A stretch of 64,000 bases of DNA from positions 1 through 64,000 of the forward strand of contig NZ_RCWH01000008.1 in NCBI RefSeq assembly GCF_003668635.1, read 5' to 3'. Of this stretch, positions 33,405 to 40,960 are shown piece after piece. Positions within the stretch are counted from its first letter, which is position 1, and each line of letters starts with the position of its first letter. The stretch comes from Planomicrobium sp. Y74 (GTDB lineage: Bacteria > Bacillota > Bacilli > Bacillales_A > Planococcaceae). The notes under the pieces are model-generated. The model had not been told where the DNA came from and made no database searches. It saw only the letters and a program-made list of their open reading frames with translations. The translations under genes and the position numbers were made by a program.

Positions 33405-33642
33405 GTCCAGACTCCAGCGGCCCAGCTCTTCGGGTCATAAGTCAGCCCAGCTGCGTGGCGGAGCGCCACTTCGCAGCTCTGTCTTATGCCTTTCAGAGCT
33501 GAACGGGCGCTTCCGCTTTTCGGTGTCCAGACTCCAGCGGCCCAGCTCTTCGGGTCATAAGTCAGCCCAGCTGCGTGGCGGAGCGCCACTTCGCAGCTCT
33601 GTCTTATGCCTTTCAGAGCTGAACGGGCGCTGTCGCTTTTCT
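33405..33642 (+). repeat. Family B repeat, two tandem copies (B2, B3), period 120 bp
   Basis: Two nearly identical units, 33405-33521 and 33525-33642, each GTCCAGACTCCAGCGGCCCA to CGCTTTTC. A broken third copy precedes them (about 33377-33402). Each folds through CATAAG/CTTATG, AGCTGCG/CGCAGCT and TGGCG/CGCCA. They lie within the 5' leader of the exporter operon, so they should be transcribed with it. Confidence 0.9.
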
Positions 33643-33717
33643 ATAGTTTTATCCAGCATTTGCTGTTTAAATAATCGGCACTGGGGAACAGTTGCCAAAT
33701 AAAAAACAAAGGAGAAT

Positions 33718-33780
33718 ATGAAAATGAAAAAAATCCAACAAAGAAAAATTATGATTAAAGAATCGCTGGAAGGCGATTAG
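33718..33780 (+). CDS. Small basic ORF (20 aa) immediately before bmrC
   Basis: A 20-codon ORF, MKMKKIQQRKIMIKESLEGD, with AAGGAG 3-4 bases before its first ATG and 9-10 before the second (codon 3). It ends 31 bases before the bmrC start. It could be a second leader peptide or a translational enhancer. Short and compositionally simple, so support is limited to the ribosome site and position. Confidence 0.4.
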   Translation: MKMKKIQQRKIMIKESLEGD

Positions 33781-33811
33781 CTGAAATCGGAAAAGAAAGA
33801 AGGAATTTTAT

Positions 33812-35548
33812 ATGTTTGATGTTTTATGGAAATTAAGATGGTTTTTTAAAGAAAATTGGATCCGCTATACGATAGCAGTCGGCTTATTGCTCATTGCAAA
33901 TATCCTTGAAATCATTCCACCCTGGCTTATCGGCGTCGCAATTGATTCGATTGCCCAAAATGAACTGACTTCAGAATTGCTGTGGCAATATATTCTTATA
34001 CTTGCTGCGGCAATGATTCTTGCTTATCTGATCAATTTCGTCTGGCAGTATCAATTGTTTGGCGGGGCGTATGTAATTGAACGGCAGCTCCGTTCAAGTC
34101 TGATGGGCCACTTCCTGAAAATGACGCCGACGTTCTTTGAAAAGAACCGGACGGGTGATTTGATGGCAAGATCCACAAATGATTTGCGGGCCATATCGGA
34201 AACTGCAGGGTTCGGGATACTGACGCTGGTCGATTCAACTTTATATATGGGGACAATCATTATTGCAATGGGATTCCTCGTGTCATGGGAATTGACTTTA
34301 TTGGCATTGATCCCTTTGCCGATCCTGGCAATTGTCGTCCAGATTCTCGGGCGTAAAATTCATGAACGCTACACACTGGCGCAGGATGCATTCGGCGACA
34401 TGAACGATAGCGTACTGGAATCAGTCGGTGGTGTGCGCGTTGTTCGTGCTTATGTACAGGAACGTGCTTCCGAGCAGCAATTTGCCGATATGACAGATGA
34501 CGTCTATGAAAAGAATATGGCGGTTGAACGGATTGATGCGCTGTTTGCGCCAGTCACCAAAGTGCTGACGGCAATCAGTTATATGATCGGTCTTGGCTAT
34601 GGTGCATTTCTTGTGGCAGAAGGGGTTATGACGCTCGGCGACCTAGTGGCATTCAATGTATACCTCGGCATGATTGTCTGGCCGATGTTTGCGATTGGCG
34701 AATTGATCAACATCCTTCAGCGGGGCAATGCATCACTGGACCGTGTCAATGAAACCCTGGATTACTTGGAAGACGTTATCGATCCGGAAAAACCGGCATA
34801 TGCGGATAAACCTGAAAATATCGGGTTCCGCGATTTCAGTTTCACCTATCCGCAATCGAGCTCCATCAATCTGCAGGGCATCAATTTATCGATGAACAGC
34901 GGACAGACACTTGGAATTGTCGGTAAGACAGGAAGCGGAAAAACAACTTTCGTTAAGCAATTGATGAGAGAATATCCAGCCGGGCAAGGATCGATTATGC
35001 TGAATGGCATCGAATTGCAAAATTTGACGAAAGATCAATTGCGTGGCTGGATTGGGTACGTGCCACAGGATCATGTCCTGTTTTCACGTACAATCCGCGC
35101 TAATATCCTGTTTGGGAAATCGGATGCAACAGAAGAAGATATTGCGGAAGCAATTAGGCTTTCCCATTTCACGAAAGATTTGGAGATGCTCCCGAATGGG
35201 CTAGATACTCTGGTGGGAGAAAAAGGGGTTGCATTATCAGGCGGCCAAAAACAGCGGATCTCAATCGCGAGAGCGCTTATTAAAAACCCTGAGATACTGA
35301 TTCTTGATGATTCCCTGTCTGCAGTAGATGCGAAGACAGAAGCGAGGATCATCGAAAATATCCAGGCTGAACGTTCCGGGAAAACGACAATCATCACAAC
35401 GCACCGACTGTCAGCAGTTCAGCATGCGGACTGGATTGTCGTCCTCGATGACGGAGTTGTCATCGAAGAAGGAACACATGACGATTTGCTGAAGAAAAAT
35501 GGATGGTATAACGAACAATTCCTCCGTCAGCAAATTGAGGAGGTGTAA
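33812..35548 (+). CDS. bmrC: Multidrug ABC exporter subunit BmrC-like (degenerate ATPase site)
   Basis: 578 residues. Half-transporter with six N-terminal helices (about 15-310) and a C-terminal ATPase. Walker A is GKTGSGKTT (about 370-378) and the signature LSGGQKQR. Walker B reads LILDDSLSAVDAK, where the catalytic Glu is Asp. The same substitution defines BmrC as the degenerate half of the BmrCD heterodimer in B. subtilis. It exports hydrophobic drugs with its partner. The order bmrC-bmrD-yheE-yheB-yheA supports orthology. Its ribosome site is AAGAAGGAA. Expression is likely attenuated by the leader at 33156-33318. Confidence 0.88.
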   Translation: MFDVLWKLRWFFKENWIRYTIAVGLLLIANILEIIPPWLIGVAIDSIAQNELTSELLWQYILILAAAMILAYLINFVWQYQLFGGAYVIERQLRSSLMGHFLKMTPTFFEKNRTGDLMARSTNDLRAISETAGFGILTLVDSTLYMGTIIIAMGFLVSWELTLLALIPLPILAIVVQILGRKIHERYTLAQDAFGDMNDSVLESVGGVRVVRAYVQERASEQQFADMTDDVYEKNMAVERIDALFAPVTKVLTAISYMIGLGYGAFLVAEGVMTLGDLVAFNVYLGMIVWPMFAIGELINILQRGNASLDRVNETLDYLEDVIDPEKPAYADKPENIGFRDFSFTYPQSSSINLQGINLSMNSGQTLGIVGKTGSGKTTFVKQLMREYPAGQGSIMLNGIELQNLTKDQLRGWIGYVPQDHVLFSRTIRANILFGKSDATEEDIAEAIRLSHFTKDLEMLPNGLDTLVGEKGVALSGGQKQRISIARALIKNPEILILDDSLSAVDAKTEARIIENIQAERSGKTTIITTHRLSAVQHADWIVVLDDGVVIEEGTHDDLLKKNGWYNEQFLRQQIEEV

Positions 35549-35550
35549 GA

Positions 35551-37305
35551 ATGACTACAGGAAAAAGATTAGTACAATATGCAATGAATTTTAAAAGTGT
35601 AGTGATTGTGGGACTCGTTTTTCTTGCGATTGCAGTGGCAGCCGACCTGGCGACACCGCTTATCGCCAAGGAAATTATCGACAATCATATCGCCACATCC
35701 GGAGAGGCAATCGATTTTGAGCCGATCGCCTACCTGTTGGCTCTGTTTTTTGCACTCGGGATTGTAACAGCAGTTTTCCGCTATCTGCAATATATCCTGT
35801 TGCAGAAAGGTGCCAATAAAATCATCCGGAAAATGCGGAATGATGTTTTTGAGCACGTGCAACGATTGCCGATCCGGTACTTTGATAACCTGCCTGCAGG
35901 TAAAGTTGTTGCCCGGATAACAAATGATACAGAAGCAATCAGGGAACTGTTTGTTACCGTGTTGTCGCAGTTTGCAACGAGTTTCATGTATATGGCCGGT
36001 ATTTATGCGGCCCTGTTCTATCTGGATTGGCGGATGGCGCTCATCACATTTGTCATTGTGCCGCTGTTATATGTCTGGATGCTTGTCTACCGGAAATATG
36101 CTGCGAAATATAATCATGTGGTCCGCGAAAAAGTCAGTGACATGAATGCGATGATCAATGAGTCGATCCAAGGCATGACAATCATCCAGGCTTTCAGACG
36201 GGAAAAGCAGATGAAAGAAGAATTCGAGACAATGAACGATGTGCATTTCAAATTTCAGCAGAAATTGCTCATTCTTGAAGCCGCAGCCTCACATAATATG
36301 GTAGGGGTTTTGCGTTCCATGGTTTTCATTGCATTCATCTGGTATTTCGGCGGAGCCACAATGTCCGGCAATGAAGTTGTGACCGTGGGTGTGCTTTATG
36401 CATTCGTCGATTACATCATCCGCCTTTTCAATCCGATCAGCGGCATCGTCAACCAGTTCGCGAAACTGGAACAGGCATTGGTTGCTGCTGAGCGGGTGTT
36501 CCGCCTGCTCGACCGCAGCGGGGAAGATGTCAGCGACGAGAAAATTGCGAGATACCGCGGCAATGTCCGCTTTGAGGATGTCTGGTTCGCTTATAAAGAA
36601 GAAGAATATGTATTGAAGGATCTGACTTTCGAAGCGAAGCAGGGGGAAACGGTTGCCTTGGTTGGCCACACCGGTTCAGGGAAAAGTTCCATTATGAACT
36701 TGCTGTTCCGTTTCTATGACGTTTCCAAAGGCAGCATTACAATCGATGGCATCAACATCAATGATATGTCGAGGCAGGCTGTCAGGGAACATATGGGAAT
36801 TGTGTTGCAGGACCCGTATCTGTTCTCCGGCACAATCGAGTCGAACATCACGCTCGGCGATAAGCGGATCACCCGCGAACGCGCCATCAAAGCACTGGAA
36901 GAAGTCGGCGGCGAACGGGTGCTGAAACATTTGCCGAATGGCATCGATGAACCCGTTGTCGAAAAAGGCAGTACGCTGTCTTCCGGCCAGCGCCAATTGG
37001 TGTCTTTCGCACGCGCTTTGGCTTTTGATCCGGCTATATTGATACTGGACGAAGCCACGTCGAACATCGATACCGAAACAGAAGAAATAATCCAGCATGC
37101 AATGGAAGTGCTGAAAAAAGGGAGAACCACTTTCATCATTGCACACAGATTATCTACTATTAAAAATGCCGATCGCATCCTTGTGCTCGACCGCGGTGAA
37201 ATTGCAGAGTCCGGTTCACATGATGAACTGATGAAACTCGGCGGCACCTATTACCAGATGTATCAGATCCAATCAGGAATGTCTTCTGCCCAGAAAATCG
37301 GGTAA
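35551..37305 (+). CDS. bmrD: Multidrug ABC exporter subunit BmrD-like (catalytic ATPase site)
   Basis: 584 residues. Six-helix membrane domain (about 15-310) plus ATPase: Walker A GHTGSGKSS (about 370-378), signature LSSGQRQLVSFARAL, and Walker B ILILDEATSNID with the normal Glu. It therefore carries the competent catalytic Glu missing from its partner. It is about 90 residues shorter than B. subtilis BmrD, which has an extra extracellular region. The ribosome site GAGGAGGTG lies across the bmrC stop, so the two subunits are coupled. Confidence 0.88.
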   Translation: MTTGKRLVQYAMNFKSVVIVGLVFLAIAVAADLATPLIAKEIIDNHIATSGEAIDFEPIAYLLALFFALGIVTAVFRYLQYILLQKGANKIIRKMRNDVFEHVQRLPIRYFDNLPAGKVVARITNDTEAIRELFVTVLSQFATSFMYMAGIYAALFYLDWRMALITFVIVPLLYVWMLVYRKYAAKYNHVVREKVSDMNAMINESIQGMTIIQAFRREKQMKEEFETMNDVHFKFQQKLLILEAAASHNMVGVLRSMVFIAFIWYFGGATMSGNEVVTVGVLYAFVDYIIRLFNPISGIVNQFAKLEQALVAAERVFRLLDRSGEDVSDEKIARYRGNVRFEDVWFAYKEEEYVLKDLTFEAKQGETVALVGHTGSGKSSIMNLLFRFYDVSKGSITIDGININDMSRQAVREHMGIVLQDPYLFSGTIESNITLGDKRITRERAIKALEEVGGERVLKHLPNGIDEPVVEKGSTLSSGQRQLVSFARALAFDPAILILDEATSNIDTETEEIIQHAMEVLKKGRTTFIIAHRLSTIKNADRILVLDRGEIAESGSHDELMKLGGTYYQMYQIQSGMSSAQKIG

Positions 37306-37397
37306 GGGGATATTCCCTTTTTTTATTCGTGGCTGTACCTGAAATGCTATTACTATTAAATTTGCGATGCTTTACTTTATAATGAAGGAACGGATGA

Positions 37398-37425
37398 AAA
37401 AAAGCGCTGGAACTTTCCAGCGCTT
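37398..37425 (-). terminator. Terminator after yheE
   Basis: AAAGCGCTGG pairs with CCAGCGCTTT. Read leftward it is followed by TTTTT. Confidence 0.85.
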
Positions 37426-37628
37426 TAATCGTATACATGAAAGAGCATGAGCTCATGAATCATCTTTTTGACGATCTCTTCATCGTCAGGCTGTCGATTT
37501 CCCCAAGTAATGGTGCCGTCCGGATGGTATTCTCCTGTGATGCGCTCATTCTTATAAAAAAACGAGATGTTCCAGCCGGGAAGCTGCCGGTTTTCGAACA
37601 TTGGTGTAAATTTAAAATGCTGCAGCAT
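37425..37628 (-). CDS. yheE: YheE family protein (DUF5342)
   Basis: 67 residues, MLQHFKFTPMFENRQLPGW at the start and KNERITGEYHPDGTITWG in the middle, ending in ELMLFHVYD. Small soluble protein of unknown function conserved in Bacillales next to yheB/yheA. A full AAAGGAGG ribosome site is 6 bases before ATG 37628, and a consensus promoter lies upstream. A longer reading upstream into the yheB start region is rejected because of that ribosome site. Confidence 0.82.
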   Translation of the reverse strand: MLQHFKFTPMFENRQLPGWNISFFYKNERITGEYHPDGTITWGNRQPDDEEIVKKMIHELMLFHVYD

Positions 37629-37655
37629 ACAAATCCTCCTTTGCCTGTCGCTTTC

Positions 37656-37684
37656 ATTATAAAGGCAGGAAACAGGATTGACAA
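37656..37684 (-). promoter_or_regulatory. Promoter of yheE
   Basis: Read leftward, TTGTCA and a perfect TATAAT are separated by 17 bp, placing transcription start about 20 bp before the yheE ribosome site. It lies in the yheE-yheB divergent region. Confidence 0.75.
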
Positions 37685-37701
37685 AGAAGAAAAAGAAATG
37701 A

Positions 37702-38859
37702 GTGACGAAATTGAATATCTTCCTTACATTAATTTTTATGGCTTTCATCGGTGCACTGATCGGTGGCGTGACCAATCATATTGCCATTAAAATGCTTTTT
37801 TGGCCTTATGAAGCAAAATATATAGGGAATTTCCGCATTCCTTTCACGCCAGGTCTCATTCCAAAGAGGCGGGATGAACTTTCAACTCAGCTTGGACGCA
37901 CCGTTGTGGAACATCTTCTTACTCCAGAAACGTTCAAAAAGCGTTTTTTCAATGAAGAAATGCGCGTGAAGACGGAAAAATGGATTCAGCGCCAATTGGC
38001 TAAACATGTGTTTGAATCTCCGAATACTTTCAAAAACTGGCTGGATGCAGCTGGCCAAAAAAATGTGGAAACAAAGATTGAGCGGAAAATCGACAGGCTG
38101 GTGGAACGCCAATACGATTCGCTGCTTTCTTATATTGATGGCAAGACGATCCGTGAATTGATGCCGGAAGCCTGGAAAGATGAAGCGGAAGTGAAAATGA
38201 TCCAGTCCGTGAAATACGGTATTGATAGAGGTTCCGATTATTTCGAATCAGCGGAAGGCAGACGTGCCATCAAAACCTTGCTTGATGAATTTTTGGCTTC
38301 GCGCGGCAGAATCGGCAATATGCTGCATTCGATACTCGGTGAATCCCGGCCGTTAGTGGATCGGATTCAGCCGGAAATCATCAAATTCCTTAATTCACCG
38401 AAAACATTTGAATTACTGGTTTCAATCGCTTATGCGGAATGGGATAAATTGCAGGATCGCCGCGTTGATGCCTTGCTTGGTGAATTCGACTTTAATCCAG
38501 CCCTTGAAGCTGTGAAACAATACGTACGGGAATCCGCCAATATTGAAGGGCGTTTAAACACGACACTTGCACAGTCCTGGCCGGGAGGGTTAGAATGGAC
38601 AAGTGAAAACTTTACTCCACTTGTCACCGATTTCATTTTCGAGCAAGGGGAGCATAAATTGGAAGAGACCATACAGAAGATCAATATTGAAAGTATGGTG
38701 AAAGAGCAAGTGGATTCTCTGCCGCTGAGCCGTCTGGAAGAATTGGTTCTGGGGATTTCACGGAGGGAATTCAAGATGATCACAGTGCTTGGCGCATTTA
38801 TCGGGGGAGCTGTTGGTATTCTCCAGGGAGTGTTAGTCTCAGTACTGAATATATTGTAG
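37702..38859 (+). CDS. yheB: DUF445 family membrane protein YheB
   Basis: 385 residues. The N-terminal helix FLTLIFMAFIGALIGGVTNHIAIKMLF leads (split: FLTLIFMAFIGALIGG, VTNHIAIKMLF) to the conserved DUF445 motif FTPGLIPKRRDELSTQLG (about 54-71). A long helical middle region with many charged residues follows, and a second helix closes the protein (GAFIGGAVGILQGVLVSVLN). Both ends are therefore in the membrane. Function unknown, although it has been found with spore or envelope roles in relatives. The start codon is GTG 37702 with a weak upstream AGAAATGA site. Forms an operon with yheA, 12 bases downstream. Confidence 0.85.
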   Translation: MTKLNIFLTLIFMAFIGALIGGVTNHIAIKMLFWPYEAKYIGNFRIPFTPGLIPKRRDELSTQLGRTVVEHLLTPETFKKRFFNEEMRVKTEKWIQRQLAKHVFESPNTFKNWLDAAGQKNVETKIERKIDRLVERQYDSLLSYIDGKTIRELMPEAWKDEAEVKMIQSVKYGIDRGSDYFESAEGRRAIKTLLDEFLASRGRIGNMLHSILGESRPLVDRIQPEIIKFLNSPKTFELLVSIAYAEWDKLQDRRVDALLGEFDFNPALEAVKQYVRESANIEGRLNTTLAQSWPGGLEWTSENFTPLVTDFIFEQGEHKLEETIQKINIESMVKEQVDSLPLSRLEELVLGISRREFKMITVLGAFIGGAVGILQGVLVSVLNIL

Positions 38860-38871
38860 AGGAGAATCATA

Positions 38872-39219
38872 ATGGCAGTTAACATTTATGACGACATCAA
38901 CAAATTGGAAAGCACTTTCCGTTCGACAGAGGAATTTCAGAAACTTGAAGCAGCTGTGGAAAATGTGAAATCAGATGACGAGGCAAATGAATTATTCAAG
39001 AGCTTCCGTGATCTTCAAATCACGTTGCAGCAGAAACAGCAGCAAGGCGAAGAAATCAGTGAAGAAGAAATGATGGGTGCGCAAACTACAGCTCAGGCTG
39101 CTCAGCAAAACGAGAAAATTCTTGCTATGCTGGAAGCTGAAATGGGTCTTAGCCAAATGATCGAAGAAGTTAACCGCGTATTGATCAAACCTGTACAGTC
39201 TTTATATGAAAGCATGTAA
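38872..39219 (+). CDS. yheA: YlbF/YmcA family regulator YheA
   Basis: 115 residues, all-helical, no membrane segment. It belongs to the com_ylbF fold that includes YlbF and YmcA, accessory factors of RNase Y, and YheA. Recognisable features are the NELFKSFRDLQITLQQKQQQG helix and the QMIEEVNRVLIKPVQSLYE C terminus. The ribosome site GAGGAGAA precedes ATG 38872. The stop is followed three bases later by the first of three tandem family B repeats. Confidence 0.88.
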   Translation: MAVNIYDDINKLESTFRSTEEFQKLEAAVENVKSDDEANELFKSFRDLQITLQQKQQQGEEISEEEMMGAQTTAQAAQQNEKILAMLEAEMGLSQMIEEVNRVLIKPVQSLYESM

Positions 39220-39222
39220 TTA

Positions 39223-39588
39223 GAAAAGCGACGGCGCCCGTTAAGCTCTGAAAGGCATAAGACAGAACAGCAGAGTGGCGTTCTTTGCCACGGCAGCTGG
39301 GCTGGCTTATGACCCGAAGAGCTGGGCCGCTGGAGTCTGGACAAAGAAAAGCGGCGGCGCCCGTTAAGCTCTGAAAGGCATAAGACAGAACAGCAGAGTG
39401 GCGTTCTTTGCCACGGCAGCTGGGCTGGCTTATGACCCGAAGAGCTGGGCCGCTGGAGTCTGGACAAAGAAAAGCGACGGCGCCCGTTAAGCTCTGAAAG
39501 GCATAAGACAGAACAGCAGAGTGGCGTTCTTTGCCACGGCAGCTGGGCTGGCTTATGACCCGAAGAGCTGGGCCGCTGGAGTCTGGAC
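39223..39588 (-). repeat. Family B repeat, three tandem copies (B4-B6), period 123 bp
   Basis: Units begin at 39223, 39346 and 39469 and are almost base-identical, differing at one or two positions such as GCGACGG versus GCGGCGG. They are inverted relative to the pair at 33405-33642. Because 123 is divisible by three, an open frame runs through all three on the minus strand as a 41-residue periodic translation. It has no ribosome site and is not considered a gene. The array would be the 3' untranslated part of the yheBA transcript. Confidence 0.93.
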
Positions 39589-39647
39589 ACGGAAATACTA
39601 TTTTCTAAGAAACTTCATGTGAAAAAGTTATATTTTCTTATCCAAGA

Positions 39648-39740
39648 AAAATTCCCTCTTCTAAAATAGAGGGATTTGGAAAAAGACACCGAATAAGTAA
39701 AGATGAATGACAATTCATTTTTACGAAAGGGTGTCTTTTT
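39648..39740 (+). promoter_or_regulatory. Structured leader of yhaR with terminator-like stem over the ribosome site
   Basis: There are two stems. AAAT/CCCTCT pairs with AGAGGG/ATTT (39648-39677). AAAAAGACACC (39680-39690) pairs with GGTGTCTTTTT (39730-39740), which overlaps the GAAAGGG ribosome site (39725-39731) and ends 3 bases before ATG 39744. A small inner stem AATGA/TCATT sits in the loop. It could act as a translational switch or simply as a terminator from upstream. Confidence 0.5.
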
Positions 39741-39743
39741 TCT

Positions 39744-40523
39744 ATGTATGAAACAATCCGATTGGAAAAACAAGGCCGCGTTGGCCATGTGGTGTTAAAC
39801 CGTCCAAATTCCATGAATGCTATGAACGGGCAAATGATGAAGGAGTTGGCGGACTGCTTTGAATCGCTGAATAAGGACAACACACTCCACGTTGTAAAAA
39901 TTTACGGAGAAGGCCGGGCATTTTCTGCCGGAGGCGATATCAAAGAAATGATGGATCCAAACAATCCGATGGATATTGAATTGGTCATGAAAGATGTAAG
40001 CAGGCTGTCCAAAGCTCTGTACACGCTTCCTCAAGTAACGATCGCTGTTATCCACGGTGCCTCTGCAGGCCTCGGTTTCTCAATGGCTCTTGCGTGCGAT
40101 CATGTAATCGCTGAAGAGAACAGCAAGCTGGCGATGAATTTCATTGGCATTGGCTTAGTGCCTGATGGCGGAGGTCATTTCTTTATGAAAGAACGCGTTG
40201 GCGTGCCAAAAGCGAAGGAAATCATCTGGGCCGGTCAAACTTTGAAAGCTCATGATGCGCTGGCGAAAGGGCTGATTGAAGAAGTGACGGCGGAAGGACG
40301 TGCCATGGAGCATGCGGATAATTACGCAAACGAAGTTCTGAGTTCACCTGTTCTGGCAAAACTTGCCTCGAAGAATATACTCCATACCCTGAAGCTGCCG
40401 GAACTCGAACAGGTACTGGAAATGGAAGCGTCCGCCCAATCGGCGATGCGCAAATCGAAGGATCATCTCGAAGGCATTCAAGCTTTCGTCCAAAAACGCA
40501 AACCGGAATTTGTTGGAGAATAA
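39744..40523 (+). CDS. yhaR: Enoyl-CoA hydratase/isomerase family protein (YhaR-like)
   Basis: 259 residues, crotonase fold. The oxyanion-hole segments are AFSAGGDIKEM (about 58-68) and HGASAGLGFSMALACD (about 107-122). The position of the second hydratase Glu reads GIGLVPDGGG, with Asp at the usual catalytic Asp/Glu site, so isomerase or other acyl-CoA chemistry is possible. It resembles B. subtilis YhaR in size and location. Hydratase activity is likely but the substrate is not inferable. ATG 39744 lies just after a structured leader. Confidence 0.85.
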   Translation: MYETIRLEKQGRVGHVVLNRPNSMNAMNGQMMKELADCFESLNKDNTLHVVKIYGEGRAFSAGGDIKEMMDPNNPMDIELVMKDVSRLSKALYTLPQVTIAVIHGASAGLGFSMALACDHVIAEENSKLAMNFIGIGLVPDGGGHFFMKERVGVPKAKEIIWAGQTLKAHDALAKGLIEEVTAEGRAMEHADNYANEVLSSPVLAKLASKNILHTLKLPELEQVLEMEASAQSAMRKSKDHLEGIQAFVQKRKPEFVGE

Positions 40524-40530
40524 AACGAAG

Positions 40531-40570
40531 AAAAGGTGTCCCGTCAAGGTAAATGGCGGGGCACCTTTTT
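40531..40570 (+). terminator. Terminator after yhaR
   Basis: AAAAGGTG-CCCG pairs with CGGG-CACCTTTTT across a 13-base loop. Confidence 0.8.
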
Positions 40571-40592
40571 GCAGGTAAGGGAGAAGCAATTA

Positions 40593-40634
40593 TATATTCT
40601 TATGCCTTACAGAGCTAAATGGGTGCCGTCTCTT
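40593..40634 (+). repeat. Family B repeat remnant (B10)
   Basis: CTTATGCCTTACAGAGCT followed by AAATGGGTGCCGTCTCTTTTC matches the right third of family B with several substitutions. The left part is missing. Confidence 0.55.
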
Positions 40635-40641
40635 TTCGGTG

Positions 40642-40830
40642 CTATGAATGGAACAGCAATAATTTGCCGGCTGGCGAAGCGAGGCGGTGGGTCTGGTTTT
40701 CAAGTTCTTTTTCCTTCAGGATATCCCGTCCTTTATCTCTAGCCTGTTCATCGTTTTCAGCAGTGAAAGTCTCTTCAGTTATCAATTTTCCGGTCTGTTC
40801 GAAAGCAGTTAATTTATAAGTTCTCATCAT
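40642..40830 (-). CDS. yhzC: YhzC-like small protein
   Basis: 62 residues, soluble. It starts MMRTYKLTAFEQTGKLITEE and ends HRLASPAGKLLLFHS, with a central acidic helix (AENDEQARDKGRDILKEKEL). It resembles the small YhzC proteins found beside yhaR/yhaQ in Bacillus. The name is from memory of layout and should be confirmed. The ribosome site AGAAAGGA is 7-9 bases before ATG 40830. Function unknown. Confidence 0.65.
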   Translation of the reverse strand: MMRTYKLTAFEQTGKLITEETFTAENDEQARDKGRDILKEKELENQTHRLASPAGKLLLFHS

Positions 40831-40960
40831 GGATCAATCCTTTCTGAATCACTATTCAGTTTTAGTATAAAGGGTTTTCGGGGAAATGTCCTGCAATTAT
40901 TTGAAACATTTCAGGACAATTGCCGTATACATACTATACATATACAAAGGAGGATTTAAA

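Noticed and set aside
33382-33702. Frame of about 106 codons in the bmr leader with internal repeats
   Set aside because: It consists of family B tandem copies, without a ribosome site. The real small ORFs nearby have strong sites.
39223-39588. CRISPR-like array
   Set aside because: The 123-bp units are contiguous and near identical, with no unique spacers, no 25-40 bp repeat pattern and no cas genes.
39102-39590. A 162-codon minus-strand frame with a 41-residue periodic repeat
   Set aside because: The period equals the 123-bp DNA repeat (family B). There is no ribosome site, it overlaps yheA, and the dispersed copies have no shared frame. It is a by-product of the tandem repeat.
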